Notes: generated from the sequence alone by a model not told the origin. Counted from the first letter of the stretch, positions 11,620 through 24,826 are shown. The stretch: 64,000 nucleotides of DNA from Mucidula mucida (GCA_015501055.1 JADNYV010000007.1:310001-374000), one strand, 5' to 3'. Translations and numbers: made by a program.

Positions 11620-12021
11620 GTACCTGACAAAACGTGAATTCTTCAAGTACGACAAGCTGATAGTTTCCAGGTTGCGACCCAGTATCGGAGTAGCTCGCGA
11701 GGGTGCCGCTGACGTTGATTGGTCTTAGGCCCTCGACAAGACGAGTCGCACGTCCCTCTGAAGCGAACGTTCCAGCGGCGAGGAAAACCGATACACTGTC
11801 GGTATATTCCGAAGGCAGTAACGAGCTATCTCAGGAAAAATCGAAAGGCGAGACGAAAGTAGGGTAAGTGTAGTACTAGAATGAAGCGCCTTCAGAGTAC
11901 AAACCTGGCCGACGTGAAGCGTTTGGCCCGAATGGGGCGAGTAGAAAGTCCCAGCGGCTGCCAGCGATGTAAGAATGGCGGACACGATGGTGTAAAAATT
12001 GAAGCGTATTAGGCTGTCCAT
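11620..12021 (-). pseudogene. Small secreted protein paralogue A, splice acceptor lost
   Basis: Tandem paralogue of the gene at 12340-12932, about 75% identical by eye over the alignable parts. The first exon encodes a signal peptide ending in LAAAG, then TFYSPHSGQTLHVGQ, and ends at a normal GTTTGT donor (11904). The paralogue's acceptor GTCTAG reads GTCTCG here (11849-11852). The Trp codon that follows in a conserved FSWDSS segment is TGA (around 11835). Further on, SLLPSEYTDSVSV and GNYQLVVLEEF still align with the paralogue. Loss of the acceptor plus the stop makes a pseudogene the simplest reading. The TATA box seen in the paralogue is also eroded here. Confidence 0.65.
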
Positions 12022-12339
12022 TATTGTGTGTAGGCTTGACTTAATAGATATTCGACAGCCGCTGCGGACGGGAGAAAGAGTAAGAAAAAGTACGCTAGAC
12101 GTAGGGGATCCTTGCTGGGCCACTCGATAATGTATGCCGAAGCGACAGCCTCCATGTACGAAACGAACAGCGGAGCTAAGAATCTGCCACAGAGTTTTAG
12201 ATTTTGCAGTATGGATGGGCGTCGACGACATAGCCATAACGTGTCGGTGGTTGAAGCTTGAGATGAAAACAACATCATCGATGGAGACTGGCATTATGCT
12301 GAGCGGAAGGTACGCAGTCGTACGCGGACCTTGTGGTTG

Positions 12340-12932
12340 TTATTTTCGAGAACGAGAACTGGAAGCTTGAAGATTAGAGCGATGCGTTCTTTGCCCCATG
12401 CCAATCCAGCTATACAAAAGATCTCTTTCTACCTCGTCATGAATATCCAATGACATTCTGATAAGATGTGGTGATTCCTTCACGTTCTGCAAGAGTGTCA
12501 ATATCGGGTCCATCGATCTAGAAAGAAACGTACCAAATAAGATTTGAACTTCTCAAGTACGACAAGCTGATAATTTCCAGGTGGCGATTCATAGAATAAA
12601 CTGAGGTTCAGACTGGCCGAATAGCTCGCCGATGTGCCGTTAATGCTCGTCGGGGCCAGGTCTTCGATGAGACGAGTCGCACGGTCCGCCGAAGCCAACG
12701 AGCCGACGGCGAGGAGAACTGTTACACTCTCGGTGGACTCTGAAGGCAACAGTGAACTATCCCAGGAAAAACTGAACGGCTAGACGAGACTAAGCATGAT
12801 AGAATCCGAAGCATCGGAGTTACAAGCCTGGCCAATATGAAGAGTCTGGCCCGCTGTAGGGGAGTTGAAAGTCCCAGCAGCTACTAGCGAAGTGAAGATT
12901 GCAGACAGAGCGCAGTAGAGAATGTAGCGCAT
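12340..12932 (-). CDS. Small secreted protein (paralogue B)
   Basis: Starts with a signal peptide (MRYILYCALSAIFTSLVAAG) followed by TFNSPTAGQTLHIGQ, a pattern seen at the N-terminus of many fungal secreted beta-sandwich proteins. The first intron (12827-12780, 48 nt) is flanked by CAG and CTAG and uses a GC donor; the tandem paralogue has GT at the same place. Splicing it gives PFSFSWDSSLLPS and removes an in-frame TAG. The mature part continues with SVTVLLAVGSL, RATRLIEDL and GNYQLVVLEKF. A second intron starts at a GTACGT donor (about 12533). The last exon, to the TAA at 12340, is less certain. Role unknown; secretion is inferred from the signal peptide. Confidence 0.6.
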
Positions 12933-12966
12933 GTTGTTGTGTCCTTTGGTAGCTTTGATCGTTGAC

Positions 12967-12974
12967 TATATAGA
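12967..12974 (-). promoter_or_regulatory. TATA box of secreted-protein gene B
   Basis: CTATATAG lies about 35-40 bp upstream of the ATG at 12932, a normal spacing for a fungal TATA promoter. The matching position upstream of paralogue A is degraded. Confidence 0.45.
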
Positions 12975-15690
12975 CTTTGAAGAGCCGCTGATGTCGGGAC
13001 GAATGGTAAGAGACTCATGTTCTCGGTGTGGCGATCCTGCCTAGGTCGGGTGAGAATGAATTCCGAAGCAACAGTCCGAGGGCTAGTGTAAATGAGCGTA
13101 TTGAGATCCAAGCCACTGACTGATAGGTACGGAATTTACGGGGCTACTGCCCGGGAGTATCGAGTCTGTCACTCGTCGAAGTCAACTGTCAGAGGGATGG
13201 TCCGTTCCGATTCGGCCGACGCCCTAAAGTGATGCAAACACGGGCAAACACCTCTCACTATTTAAAAAACTTCTTCCTCTCTCTATTCTTCCGTTCTCCT
13301 TCTTGTCATTGTGAGTACTCTTTATCCTGTTCACGTTTCGACTTCTTTCATGTGATGACTTTATTCTCTTCCCCGTCCTATCGACCATGCCGAGCAATAG
13401 AGCTTGTCTGTTCGCAACAGACACGCGTCTTTCGGGGCGCACAGTGTACTTGCCAGTGCCATTTAGTCTGATTTCTTCTTATTCTCGTTATCCGCTCGAA
13501 TTCATTACTAATCCTTCATCAGATAAATGCCTGTTTCTTTTACCGCAAGATGTTACGTGGCGTATAGTGAGTTTCGTTTCCTGATCTCAGCCAGATACAT
13601 TCTGTCTTTCGCACGATGAAATTTTTCCGTACATTCGCAGTTTCCACCCTAACACCCTCTTTTGGAGTACTCCCCCAATGCGGAACGTCTACATTCCCCC
13701 TTCATACCATCCTGAACCCATTAGGCATGGCGAAGCGTGGGCCGTCATTCGTAAGAGTGATGCGCTGGGCGGGATGCGGGGGTCGGTGTGATGCGGGTTG
13801 TAATGTCCTTCCTTTGGATGTCTGACCTTGCTCTTACTAGCTTCCACGTCCTCTCGTTCTGACGCTCATTTCAGATTCCGCGTACTAGTCGTGTATTCAA
13901 TTGTTATTTCTGCTCAATAAATCTCTCCAATGGCATTGGAATTCATTCTTCTAGTGCCGCATTATTTTTGATATTCTCGGTTGAGCCTCCTCCCAATGTC
14001 CTTTCTGTGAAGCGAACGTAGTTCTGTATACGACGGGTATTCCTAGACCCTTTTGAAACTACCCAAGCTTGGTGTGCCTAAGTTGTCCGCCAAGTTCGTC
14101 GTAACGTTTTGACGAGGCTACGAGTTTCTAGAAATGAATGGAGAAAAGTGGCACGAGTCGCCATTTTCAGTCGGCGCTTGAAGAGGAAGAACTGCGCCGC
14201 GTGCGCTTTCGCTTTGATTCGAATTTCCAAGTCCACTCTGACAAGTTTACTCTCTCCACGTCTGTTCTGGAGTGAGCAGTAAGTACTATTGAAGCCATGT
14301 TCAAAATGACTAGATTGCGCGTTGTGGATGGAGGTCGCGTGAGTCTCTTTCGTTCGCTTCAGACATGAAAGTTTCAAGCATTTATTAGTTCTCAAACATA
14401 TGCAGGGATCTCCGAAGAGCGTGTCACAGACCCACCTGCCAACAAGAATCCTGTATATCTGCCATTTTGTCTCCGTACTGCGGCTACCTGACCTGAACGT
14501 CTCCGTGGCAAGCTACACCGCCTTCCTGAAAAATAGCGAGCAAAGAGCTACCCTAATAGCGCCTACATGAACTTGTCTTCATTCTTGCTCTCGCTGAAAT
14601 TGTCGGCGGCAGATCCTCTCTCTGAACATCATTAAGAAAGAATCCGCGTCCGCCTCCGTTGCGAAGGTAACCTCAAAAAACGCCATCATACTGTGTCGTT
14701 GCCTATGCTCTCTGTGATTGTCCTGCCAAGAACGTGCCGGCGATGCACCGTCTACTGCCGGTTACCGCCCTGCTGTCAAGAACGCACACAAGTTTCTTCC
14801 TCGCATCCTACCATTCTCCTTAACCGATAAATGTTTCTATAATTTGGGGAGGTTGCAGCTGCTCAAGCGAGAAATTTGCTCTTGGAAGCACACGTCGTTG
14901 GGCTCCGGAATGGGTCCTGCATTTTCTCTTGGCTCACTGATATGGGATTTATCTTTGGAGCCCGCTTCTCGATACATCCTAATCACATTCGGGCTTCAGA
15001 TTGTCCGGTTTGAAGTTGATCCAAAGGGCGAAAGAAATTCAGTCTTCCAATACAACTGCGCTGCAACAAATGCTGCATGAGAACAGCGGATCGATGTGGC
15101 GCAATTAAAATAGGATACACGCCTCGACCTGGCGTTATCCTTTCCGTACGTTTTTAGAACCATTTATTTACTGAGATAGATTTGACTATCTCTATGGCAG
15201 GAATGTCACCAGATAGTGTCGACTTATGTACATGGACTTTGGAAAATCAGCTTTGGAACGTTTCGGAAAACTCGCCCACTTCATTTTGCACTTGTTTCGT
15301 ACGCAGGAAGACATGCGGTTCTGGGGGACGACTGTGCCGAACCTCGATAACAGACAGGCTCAGTCTCGTTGATACTGTGATGTGGCGCAAGAGCACCTCA
15401 TTTGTAATCGCTGAAAGCAATAAGTAGTGGAACACTTGGAAATTTCTGTGGCCGTGTTTCTTTGTTGGACCAGGTATGCGAAATAGAAATCCAATGGAAA
15501 TAGGCAAGTGGCTGAGGCGCCATTGTTGTTATTTATTGACGTCCTGCGCATAATGCCCTTTGTTCTCTAGGACCACGTCTCAGGTGCCTTTGAGCCCGCA
15601 TTAGGGAAATGAAGCTTCAAGACATGGAATAAACTTTAAAGTTTACCGTCTTACTCTCCTCTGCAACCACGACCTCCTTCACCTGCCAAC
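12975..15690. other. No gene recognised
   Basis: This 2.7-kb stretch contains short ORFs on both strands (for example 13387-13584, 13616-13825, 14718-15080 and 15182-15427, all +). None shows conserved motifs or a convincing exon chain. CT-rich stretches around 13260-13500 look like promoter or 5' UTR sequence. A transcribed multi-exon gene of unknown type cannot be excluded. Confidence 0.4.
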
Positions 15691-17740
15691 ATGGACTTCG
15701 AAGCCTCTCTTGACGTTTTAGGGAGTGACCTAGCCGCTGAACTTTTCACGTACGTTTAGTGACCGGACATTCATATGTATTCTCATTATCCAGCAGAGAA
15801 TCGTCAGTCGTTGCTGCGAGTGAGTCTACCGCAGAAGGGGCAGATTACAATGTCGCTGCCGAATATCTGGACATGTTCGGAACGGTGATTTCGCATTTCC
15901 TCATCTCGAGCAGCCTGGGACCCCTGCCTCGCCGACCAATTCTCCCCGACTCCCCGGGACGCACCCACTGGCTTCGCAGGGAATATCACCGCAAGCGAGG
16001 ATGTCGTCAACGCGGTCGAGTATACAGACACCGTGTCCTCAGCTGAAGCACCCTCATCTGCGGCGACTGGACTCATATCTCCTCAAGATGAGGACCTCAC
16101 CTCCCCTGCCAATGTCCCGCCTGTATACGCGTCCACTGGCATCAGTGAATATATACCCTCGACGAGACATCACGACTGTGGTCCTGACGCGCTCAACTAC
16201 GCGAATACCGCGTCTTTATCAGAGCCATCCTTGGCTTCAGCATCCATTCACTCTCTGACCGCTGGTGAAGGCATCACGTCTAATTATGGAGACGCTACGC
16301 AAACTTGTTATCCCCCTCGCATCGTTCCTGCATCTGAATATTCCCTCCCTTCTTCAGCTGGGTATGTCCAGGCGCCTACAAACAAATTTGGGCCCATCAA
16401 CGGTACTGCTACTGGACGCCCTATTGGCCAATCCGCCAATTCCCCCATTCTATCATCAACAACAGTAAGCACTGTGTTCGGCCTCCAAACGACTCGTTCT
16501 GATGTTCTTTAGGCAGTTACATGGTTTACTTGGGCCGTTTCGAAGCTCGTAAGGTGCGAAGGCCTCTAACCAATCCAGTGGACATCATGATGTTCGCACC
16601 AACGCGCTTGATGCCAAGTATAACGCACTACCACCTGAGCCCCTCCCCGTTGCAGTATCCCATCATTACCCGCCCTCTGGTGTAGGTCCCTCTGTGAACG
16701 CGACTCCCATGAGGTACTCCACTCACAGCATGGCTGAATACCAGCCTTTCTTCATTCCTTCATCCGGGTCCCAGTCATCAATGGTCGCCCCTGCGCACGC
16801 CACTGCTATGGCGCGCTCTGCTGCTCCTCAGCAAATAAAGCAATTTTCTGGTGACTGGAACTCTCAAGGGATGTCACATCTCCTTGCCAATCGCCCGGCG
16901 AGTCACCCAACCCAGTCCTTCTGGAACTTTTTCGTCCCCCATGACATCCGTCCCAGCGCCCAAGCACCTTGACCGCCCGGCAACGTTTTTCATTGGCAGG
17001 CGGCTAACGGTGAGTCTCACCCACAGCAACCGTAAGCACTCCTCTACACCTTTGAACGACTCGTTCTAATAGTTTTACACAGGCAGACTTCTGGGTTTAT
17101 TGGACCTCTCCGGAGTTCCCATGGAAAGAGGTTAGCAATCACAATCTAATGCATTGCGATTATTCTAACTTGACTTGCAGAGGCCATCCTACTCCCTATC
17201 AACGACCGCCCGTCGACAACGGCGGGAAAGAGAACGATCTTCACCCCCAGGCATCGGTGACGCTAAATCCGGTTGAAATCCCAAACAAAGAGTATGTCGT
17301 ACGGTTCTCTTCGCGCTCATCTATACTGACCAAACGACAGAAAAGTGATGTTTGATTCGTGTTTACCCAAGCTGCGCAAGATTTACCCTGACGTGGACAT
17401 TTCTGCGTTTTACTTTTTCAAGGACGCCTATCACAAGATCCCGTGCACGGTCCCGGGTTGTGAAAAAGTACTCTCAAACTCGAGAGACGAGCTTATGGAG
17501 CACGGGAAGGTCCACTTCGACGCTGGGACTTTGACTGTCCCAGTCAACGGGAATACCATGGAATCAATCAAACTGGAGTCGTTCTATAAACACATCGACG
17601 GAAAGAAGAAGGGCAACTATCTCTGCCCTCATTGTCGCCGCCCTCAGGCCCGAGGTGACAAGAACAACTTTACGAGGCATTTCTTGAAGTGCAAGAAGTT
17701 GGCTGACCGCGTTGCCTCCGCGCGCCTCCGACGGCTGTGA
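15691..17740 (+). CDS. Zinc-finger protein, probable DNA-binding
   Basis: The first exon starts with ATG GAC TTC GAA; a GTACGT donor follows after 53 nt. A long Ser/Thr/Pro-rich low-complexity middle (about 15950-17000) is cut by several introns, and the frame joins around 15880-16030 are unresolved. The conserved C-terminus (17339-17740) starts after a GTATGT...ACAG intron. It holds one C2H2 finger (C-x4-C-x13-H-x3-H, in CTVPGCEK...HGKVH) and a second Cys/His cluster (CPHC...H...C). It ends in a basic stretch, RVASARLRRL. This layout, a disordered region followed by C-terminal fingers, is typical of fungal transcription-factor-like proteins. Target genes are unknown. Confidence 0.6.
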
Positions 17741-18414
17741 TGTTTATACGAGCTTGTTGCATTGTCATTGTTATCCCATTTGTTATCGAAACCCATAGGT
17801 ATGTAGCGTTAGTTATCTCTGTATCTCTTATCCTTGTACTGTTACATTCATGAGTAGCTATATCTTTACCACACCACTATCGCATTTACAATCACATCGG
17901 CCTGTTTTTCTGTACATAGTTCACAGACATATCTTCCTGCACGTTCGGCACATTCGGATTCGGACTTTTAGTACGAACGCGTTGTACTGTAGGATTCCGC
18001 GTCACGTTCCCTTCGCGTTGCGGCCAGTGTACTTAATGCGCGTGTTCGACAAAGACATCCTCCCCAAAAAAAATTCTACAGCTCACGCTGCCACGACTCG
18101 AGTCCAAGAGAGATGCGTCGATACGACGACTCAGCTCCTGTGGCCATCGTGTGAAGCTGCCGGACAGACGGTCTGCTCACCATGTTCCCGAAGTTAGATG
18201 GTTGGTCATGCGAATGCTATTCCATATAGCGGCAACATTCAACAACATGTAAAGTGATACAATCGCAAGTCTCACGACACACAGACGTCTACGAAACGGA
18301 CCAACTCGCCAACCAAGGGGAATAGTAACATGAAGATATAGGATATGATGTAAAGGGTATCATCAGAAATAAAAGCAAATGGTATGAGATACGCGCATTC
18401 CGAAGGAAAGCAGA
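17741..18414. other. Intergenic, no gene recognised
   Basis: Holds the 3' ends of the convergent zinc-finger and GH128 genes. The ORF 17850-18197 lacks any recognisable motif and is not called. Confidence 0.5.
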
Positions 18415-19802
18415 TCAGTAACCGTTAAGGAAGCGCCATCCCAAAGCATTAGGGGTGCCATCAGAGGCCATCAACTGGTTGTCGTAGTTGACGTTGAACA
18501 TGTCATGCATGGCACCTTGATGACGGTAAGAACATGGAGACGAAAAAGCTTGGGTGACGCACCGAAGTAGCAGTAGTTGGCAATCCAGTCAGTCCCGTCC
18601 ATCCAGCTAGTAACCGTAGTCATGAAGTCCCAAATGTCACCAGAGGAGCATTGCGCGCCACCATTGAAGTTCTACATTCGTGTCAGATATTTGTTAACGT
18701 AATGTCCGCCAAGTGATCATACCTGGCATGCAAACTCGGTAACAATAATGGGGAGACCAAATTGATCATGGTACTGCTCCTGATACGTGATAAAGTCTGC
18801 CGATTTGACGTCGTACCAATGCGTGGCGACCATATCAATCTATGTACAAAACTCATCAGAAAAACAGTGATTAGCAGTTCAAAGATCAAGGCCCACATGA
18901 CATCCGTCACATTTGGCAAAGAACTCCTTCATCCACTCAAAACCTTCCGGAGAGCCGGAGACGGCGGGAGAAATGAGTTTGTGTCCATTGGCCCTCTGGG
19001 GTTCCATGTACTTCCACCAGAGTTCGACAGCGTGGTCGGGAGTCATGTTGGACTGCCCAGACTCATTGGGCCTACAAACCAGACCCGTCAGATAAACACC
19101 ATAACGATGACAAAAAAAAACAGACTCATTCATCCCAAGAATCCAAGTAGGCGTAGTGTACTGGCCAATGTTTTTGACGAAGTCGTCAATGTCCCTATCG
19201 CCCCAGAGCTGGGGGATGACATTGAACCCAGCGGCGGATGCTGCAGGGACGGGATAGCTGCTCCAAGTGTACATGCTGCAAAGCACATGTGAGCATTTTT
19301 CTTCCGCGGGCAAAAGTCACCGGTAAACATACAGAGAGACGTGAGAAGTTTTCCAGGTCGGAATGTCGCCCGTGTCACCGTTGGGCCATGCCAAGCAAGC
19401 CTTGCCCCCGCCTGAGCCGCCAGTGTAGGTGCTTGTGGTGGAGGGGGGCGCCGAAGAGGAGGTCGTCTTGGGAGGAGTATAGGTGTCACCTCCAGCGTTA
19501 CCACTGCCGCTGTCGTTGGAGGAAGAGGCCGTAGTAGGGGTGGACGCCGCAGATGAGGTGGAAGAAGAGGTAGAGTCGTCGGCCTGAGAGGACGAGGTAC
19601 CCCTCGCCTTGCAGACTGATGTATCGTCACGGCGAGCGTGGCGCTTCCTCTTGGTCACGTCGTGGTGGCTCCGCATGCCATGGCGGGCGAAAACTTCGCC
19701 ATGAGATTCAGGAGACAGCGCCGCGACAGATTGTGGGCCGTAAGAGCAGGCGATAACGGCAAGCGAAGCCGCCGCAAGCAGGTTGAGGAATTTGTTGGAC
19801 AT
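18415..19802 (-). CDS. Secreted GH128-type beta-1,3-glucanase
   Basis: Signal peptide at residues 1-28 (MSNKFLNLLAAASLAVIAC...), then a dibasic stretch KRKRHARR that could be a Kex2-like cleavage site. A Ser/Thr/Gly-rich linker of ~90 residues precedes the catalytic domain. Exons: 19802-19333, 19275-19126, 19071-18897, 18839 onward, then a last short exon ending RFLNGY. The catalytic core shows TWSSYPVP, PQLWGDRDI, WILGMNEPNESGQSNM (acid/base Glu in the NEPNE context), ATHWYDV and IIVTEFACQ (nucleophile Glu). This matches the Glyco_hydro_cc/GH128 family, which cuts beta-1,3-glucan in fungal walls. It probably acts in wall remodelling. A poly-T stretch lies just inside the second intron. Confidence 0.88.
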
Positions 19803-20139
19803 TTAAAGGAGTGTAAACGAGAGACAGGGAAAATGAATGGATGGTGGACGGTGGGGGGACGAAAGTGAGCCTTGGCAAGCTTGCCCTATGTCGAAATTTC
19901 CTAAAACGGTCGGCCGTTGCCGTTCTGTCAAGTCCGCGAGGGGTTTCAGGGGAATCTCCATAAAACAGGAGATCATTTCCAAATGAGCGGCAATAACTTG
20001 GTTGAGTACTGAGTGGAACCAAGAATGAACTTGAAAGCAGAGGACGCACTACCAAGTTCGAGCTACTTTTGAGTGTGGCTTATCTCACTTTCCCGTGTCA
20101 CATCATAAACGAAATTCCTGTATGACGACTAGCACTACT

Positions 20140-23100
20140 CTACTCTGGCCTAATCGCCTGCATGTTCTCCATCATCTCCCTCAACTCCGTCTCAGCAAAA
20201 ACAGACGCCTCCTTTGCAACCGCAAGCTTCTTCTCCAACTCATCCGCACTCATTGGTCGTATCGTACCATCTTCACTCTCCACCATCCCAATAGCGTCAA
20301 ACCGCCTCAACGTGTTCCCAATATGAGGTAAAAACCCATGTCGATCCCATCCGCTGTCATTGAACGCGAGAACAGCCCGCACTGCTGCAGTATTGATGTC
20401 CCGGTGTAGCTCTTCCAGCTTGGAAAGTTGCACCTCCATCCATCGCGCACGACGTTCCAATGCCAACGTCAACGCAGCAACTTCATCTTTGCTCTGGTTA
20501 TCCTCGCCACCATCATCAAGGAAATCATCTCCCTTGAGCATATCGCGCAACACGCCATCGAATGAAGAACTGTCATCCCAGGTCGTGCGAGGAAGGAGCC
20601 GAAGGAGATCGGAGATCGTCTGGGTCAACGTCTCCAGTAATTGCTGGAAGGATGAAACGGCGTTGTCAATAGAGCCAGAGGGTACGGTGTTGGTGAATGT
20701 ACCCCCACCAACAGACAATGCGGACAAAGCATGAACGAGAGGTCCATACTCCAAAGGCATTTTGGCTGCAGGGTTAATCTTCTGCAGGTTGAAGAAGGGA
20801 TGGTTGGCTAAATTCATATATGGATTGAGGACATCGAGTTCCTCCATGAGTTCGCCGATAGAGGTCGGACTATCACGGTCAAGCGATTGGGCGCGGGAGG
20901 TATTGGAACTGTTAGAGGTGGTATTCTTACCGGAAGGAAGGATGGGCGTATCAGAGGCAGATGCGGAGAACAGAGTAGAGTTGTCCTCCGTGACGTGTTC
21001 CTCGTCTTTGATGGGCACTCGAATGGGCTTCGTAATGGGCTTGTTCTTCTTGGGCCTTTTGGAAAGAAGAGGCACTTGGGCAACAGGTTCGGGGGATGTC
21101 GGGGAAAGTGGCGCGGTGTTATAACGGGTAGGAGTCTTCGGTGCGGTAGCAGCTTCGGCGCGTTTGTTGGCTTTGGCAATGTTCGCCTCTCGGGCAGCGA
21201 TACGTGCAGCTTGCTCCTTTTCTATCTGCGCCGCTCTATCCTTGTCAAGCACCTCTCGCTCGGCCCGAACAATGCGCTCCTTTTCTCGAGCTGCCTTCGC
21301 CCGCGCTTTATCGGCCGCATCTTGCTCAGCCCTAGCCTGATCTTCTTTCGCCTTCAAAGCTGCCACTTTCTCTTTTTCGGCAGCCTTCTGCTCAGCAAGA
21401 GCAGCTTTTCGGGCAGCTTTGATTGCGGATTTCTCTTGCGCAATCCTTTGCCGCTCAGCTGCTTTCTCAGCCGCCGCAGCGCGCTTTTCCGCTTTACGCT
21501 GGGCTTTTTCCTGGGCTTGAAGATCCTCTAGCGAAAGGTCGCTGGTGAATAAAGTCTCGCCAGTAACGCTTGAGGACAGTGCAGGAAAATCGGACGAGGA
21601 TAGGACGTGGTGTTGCGAATTGGTATCTATAGATACTGTAGCGGGTGGAACAAGAAAACAAAGCAAGGCTGATTAGCGCCACGAAAGACGGTAAACCAGA
21701 GATGGGGGAGGATATGAGCGTAATGCGTAAAGTATGAGTTTCAGCGTGGTATTTCGTGGCCGCAAGTCGATGTAGTCCATGCATAACGAGGCCGAAGGAA
21801 GATTGATCGGTGCAATCACGACCGATAATACATTTTCCGGACTGAGAAAGCACGGGAACTCGGTACGCGGTCCTCCCTCCCCCAGGAATATGGAAGTGAC
21901 TCACCATTGACAGGTCCACCGCCATCCGACGTCATGCCCGCATTTTGAGGGAATGTTAGGCCAGGCGGAGGCCCAAAGGTAATCGGTCCATGGTCCATCT
22001 GCATATAGCCGTTGTCTGGACCCGCGAATCTGGCTGACATGATTGCTGGGTCGGAGAATGGTGGTTGTCCATTGGCCATTTGTTGCTCTGAATAAGAGGA
22101 ATGGTGGAAACATAAAGATTACAAGGTAGACAAAGGAAGAGTGTAGTAAAAGAAAAGGAGACAATAACGCAATCAATACTGCGATTTATCTTATACAAAG
22201 AGAAGACTCATACCAGTGTTGTTGCGCATGCCACTCGCATTGCCAGCGCGATCTCGGCTTGACTGGATGAAGTCCCTCAACTGCGCCTCGCTAAGTCCAG
22301 GATCATTGTAAACTTGGAACCTGTTGGGCGACGGAGAATACGGTTGAGCCTGCGCGTGCTGCAACATGGGCGATGTCAAAGCGGACGCGGGTTGATACAC
22401 ATAATCTTGGCGCGAATGTAAAGACCATTGTGACGGTGCGGGTGATTGAGGTTGGGGTGGATCTGCGGAATTATAGAAAGAGTGGGTCTCGCTCATGCTA
22501 TTTGTGACACTGAGTGGTGAAGGGACATGAAGAGGAGAAGAGGTCGCGGTGTTAGTTTGTCGACCACGGGCAAACCCGAAGCGAGAGACCTTCCTCGTAT
22601 CGTCGTCGACGGACGCCTTGGAAGGGGACGAGGCTTGGGAGGCAGGATCTTCAGAGCCTTCCGCAAAAGGATTAAAAGATCCCACATAGCTGCTAGATCC
22701 ACCAGTCGACTGAATGTCCACTGCAGGTGACGGCGTAGAACGCATCGACAAAGGGTCGTATATGGATCGACTGGGATTATGCGGGTAAGGCAACCCTGGA
22801 GGTGGTGTCATGAAAGACGCCCCCGAAGCAGGACCTTGGCGCAAGGCAGGGAATGCATCACCATAACCTCCAACGAACGGAGTGTGCGCCTCAGCTTCGA
22901 AATCCGGAAGTTGTTCCTCAGCCTCATCTGCCAACTTGGGATCCAAGTTGAAACTAAACCCGTCATCACCACCCGTTAAATTCTGCAACGTGCGATCAAA
23001 GTCCGGGAAGGGACTGACGACTGAAGCCGCCACAGGTGCCTCTCGTCGCGCTTTGACATCATCCAGTAGAGCCCGAGCGGCATTGGACATCTGATAGGAT

Positions 23101-24826
23101 GTCTGGAATGAAATGACCGGAGTCTGAGGCGAGACTGTGTCTGCTCGGGGCGGACGAGCCGGAGATGGAAGGCCTGGAGGCGCTGAAAGACCTGGGGGAT
23201 AGCGGGAATACCCGGTGGCGCAGCCGGCGATGGTGAAGACTGAGAATCAGGCGAGCGTGAAGGTGGGGATTCAGGTGTGCCAGTTTGGGATCCTTGATCG
23301 GAATCCACATTGCCAGCAGGCGATTGAGGTCGTTCTAGTGGTGGTGTAGCTTTCTTGGACCGAGACTTTGTGTCACCTGGCGTGGGCGGTCGAGGAGGTA
23401 GCGAGGCGGGGGTAGAAGGTCTAGAGGGTTGTGACGGGAGCTTGGCCTTACGATCAGTCTGACTGCGAGAGCTCGTCGTCCGACTTTCATTTGTTAGTGC
23501 AATCGGACGCGTCTGCCGGACTCCGCCGCGCCGAGTGGGACGCGTTGGTGTCGTCGCAGGTGATGCAGAGCTGGCAGCATTGATCAAAGGTGTTGCAGTT
23601 GTTGCTTTATGTCCCCACGCAGCTGATCGGGGCAAACCTGAGAGCGCGTTTTATGAGTGCAACTTGATGAGAAAGATGAATCGACGAACCATCTGCTTCA
23701 TCACCCTTCTTGCCAATGACTGTTCGCCGACTCTCTGTCGCCTTCATTGTGTGTTTCCTATATCGAAAGCGTTTCAGATGAAGAAGGTGGGTAGAAAGGC
23801 AATAGCCTTACAGCGTGGTTAGATCTTCCTTCGTGAAGCAATCCTTCTCGTCGCCCCACTCGTGTAGATTCATACAGCTATGATCGCTGCAAGAAGTTCC
23901 CCGTAGAAAGGCCATGCAGTACTTTGTCGTACCATAGCTGGCCCGCATGACCTCGCGGCCTCCACCCGGCGAAGCTGTACCGTCAACAGCAGCAATCGCG
24001 CGCGCTGCATCTTCACGGCGATAGTACGTGATGTACAAACCTACAACAGGTGCACCGCCTCCAGAGGGTGTTCGCTTTACAAGGAGTATTTTTGTGATTT
24101 TTCCATACTGGCCAAAGTACTCGTTGGATCGCAGAGTCGGAATGAGCTGTGATTACATGAGCAGGCAAAGAGAAAGGCCAGAGTGGCGCACCTCTTCCTT
24201 TGCAAAACGAGGCCCGATGCCGACGACGTAGACCACGTTGCGCTGTACTACGCGCACGTTAGCCAAATGTCGCCGTCCAAGGGCGTCCAGCTCTTTGCGT
24301 TCCCGCTCTCGCTGCTTCTTCTGCTGTGTTAGGCGCTTATGGCTTGGCAAATCGGTCAGCATCCACGCCCAGTACAGATGAAAGAGAACCACACACTCTT
24401 GCGGAGAAATTGGCTTAAAGTCGACAGCTTCATCGGTGTACAACCTCCTGCACGCCGGGCAACGCTTATTCAGGTTTTCCTTGATGTGGTGCCAGCAGAA
24501 TCGACATATCTGTAGCAGACAATAAGCATAATGGGGGAGCAGGAAACGGACGCCATGCCTGATAGCCACAGACGCAAGGCTTAAAATTCAGATCGGAAAT
24601 GTCCATCTCTTCGAGGCAAAGCGGGCATTCTGCGTCCTCCTGCGAGTCGAAATTTTATCAGCGCCATCGCCGCGTGAGAAAGGGTGCAACGTACCGCTTC
24701 CTCGTCGTTCCAATACGCGTCCTGGACGCCAGCCAGGACATGGGACTTTGACTGAGGCACAGAAAATCCTGCGTGGACCACTGGCGCTGGCAGGGCATGG
24801 TGGGTGTGAGGCCGGGCGGTAGACAT
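20140..24826 (-). CDS. NOT4: CCR4-NOT E3 ubiquitin ligase subunit NOT4
   Basis: The N-terminal C4C4 RING is built from exons 1-3: ECPLCLEEMD, KPCVCGYQ, ICRFCWHHIKENLNKRCPACRR. A basic coiled segment follows (KKQRERERKELDALGRR). Next come an RRM (NVVYVVGIGPRF, then GQYGKITKILL and GLYITYYRREDAARAI) and a CCCH finger (CMAFLRGTSCSDHSCMNLH). The rest is long and disordered, rich in Ser and Pro. It ends in an Ala/Lys/Glu-rich coiled coil encoded around 21180-21540 and a conserved C-terminus with FDGVLRDMLKGDDF. NOT4 ubiquitinates targets for the CCR4-NOT complex in mRNA turnover and co-translational quality control. The intron between CGYQ and ICRF (24558-24510, 49 nt) has a GC donor. Start and stop are clear; about eight introns are implied, and those in the disordered part are less certain. 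Confidence 0.9.
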
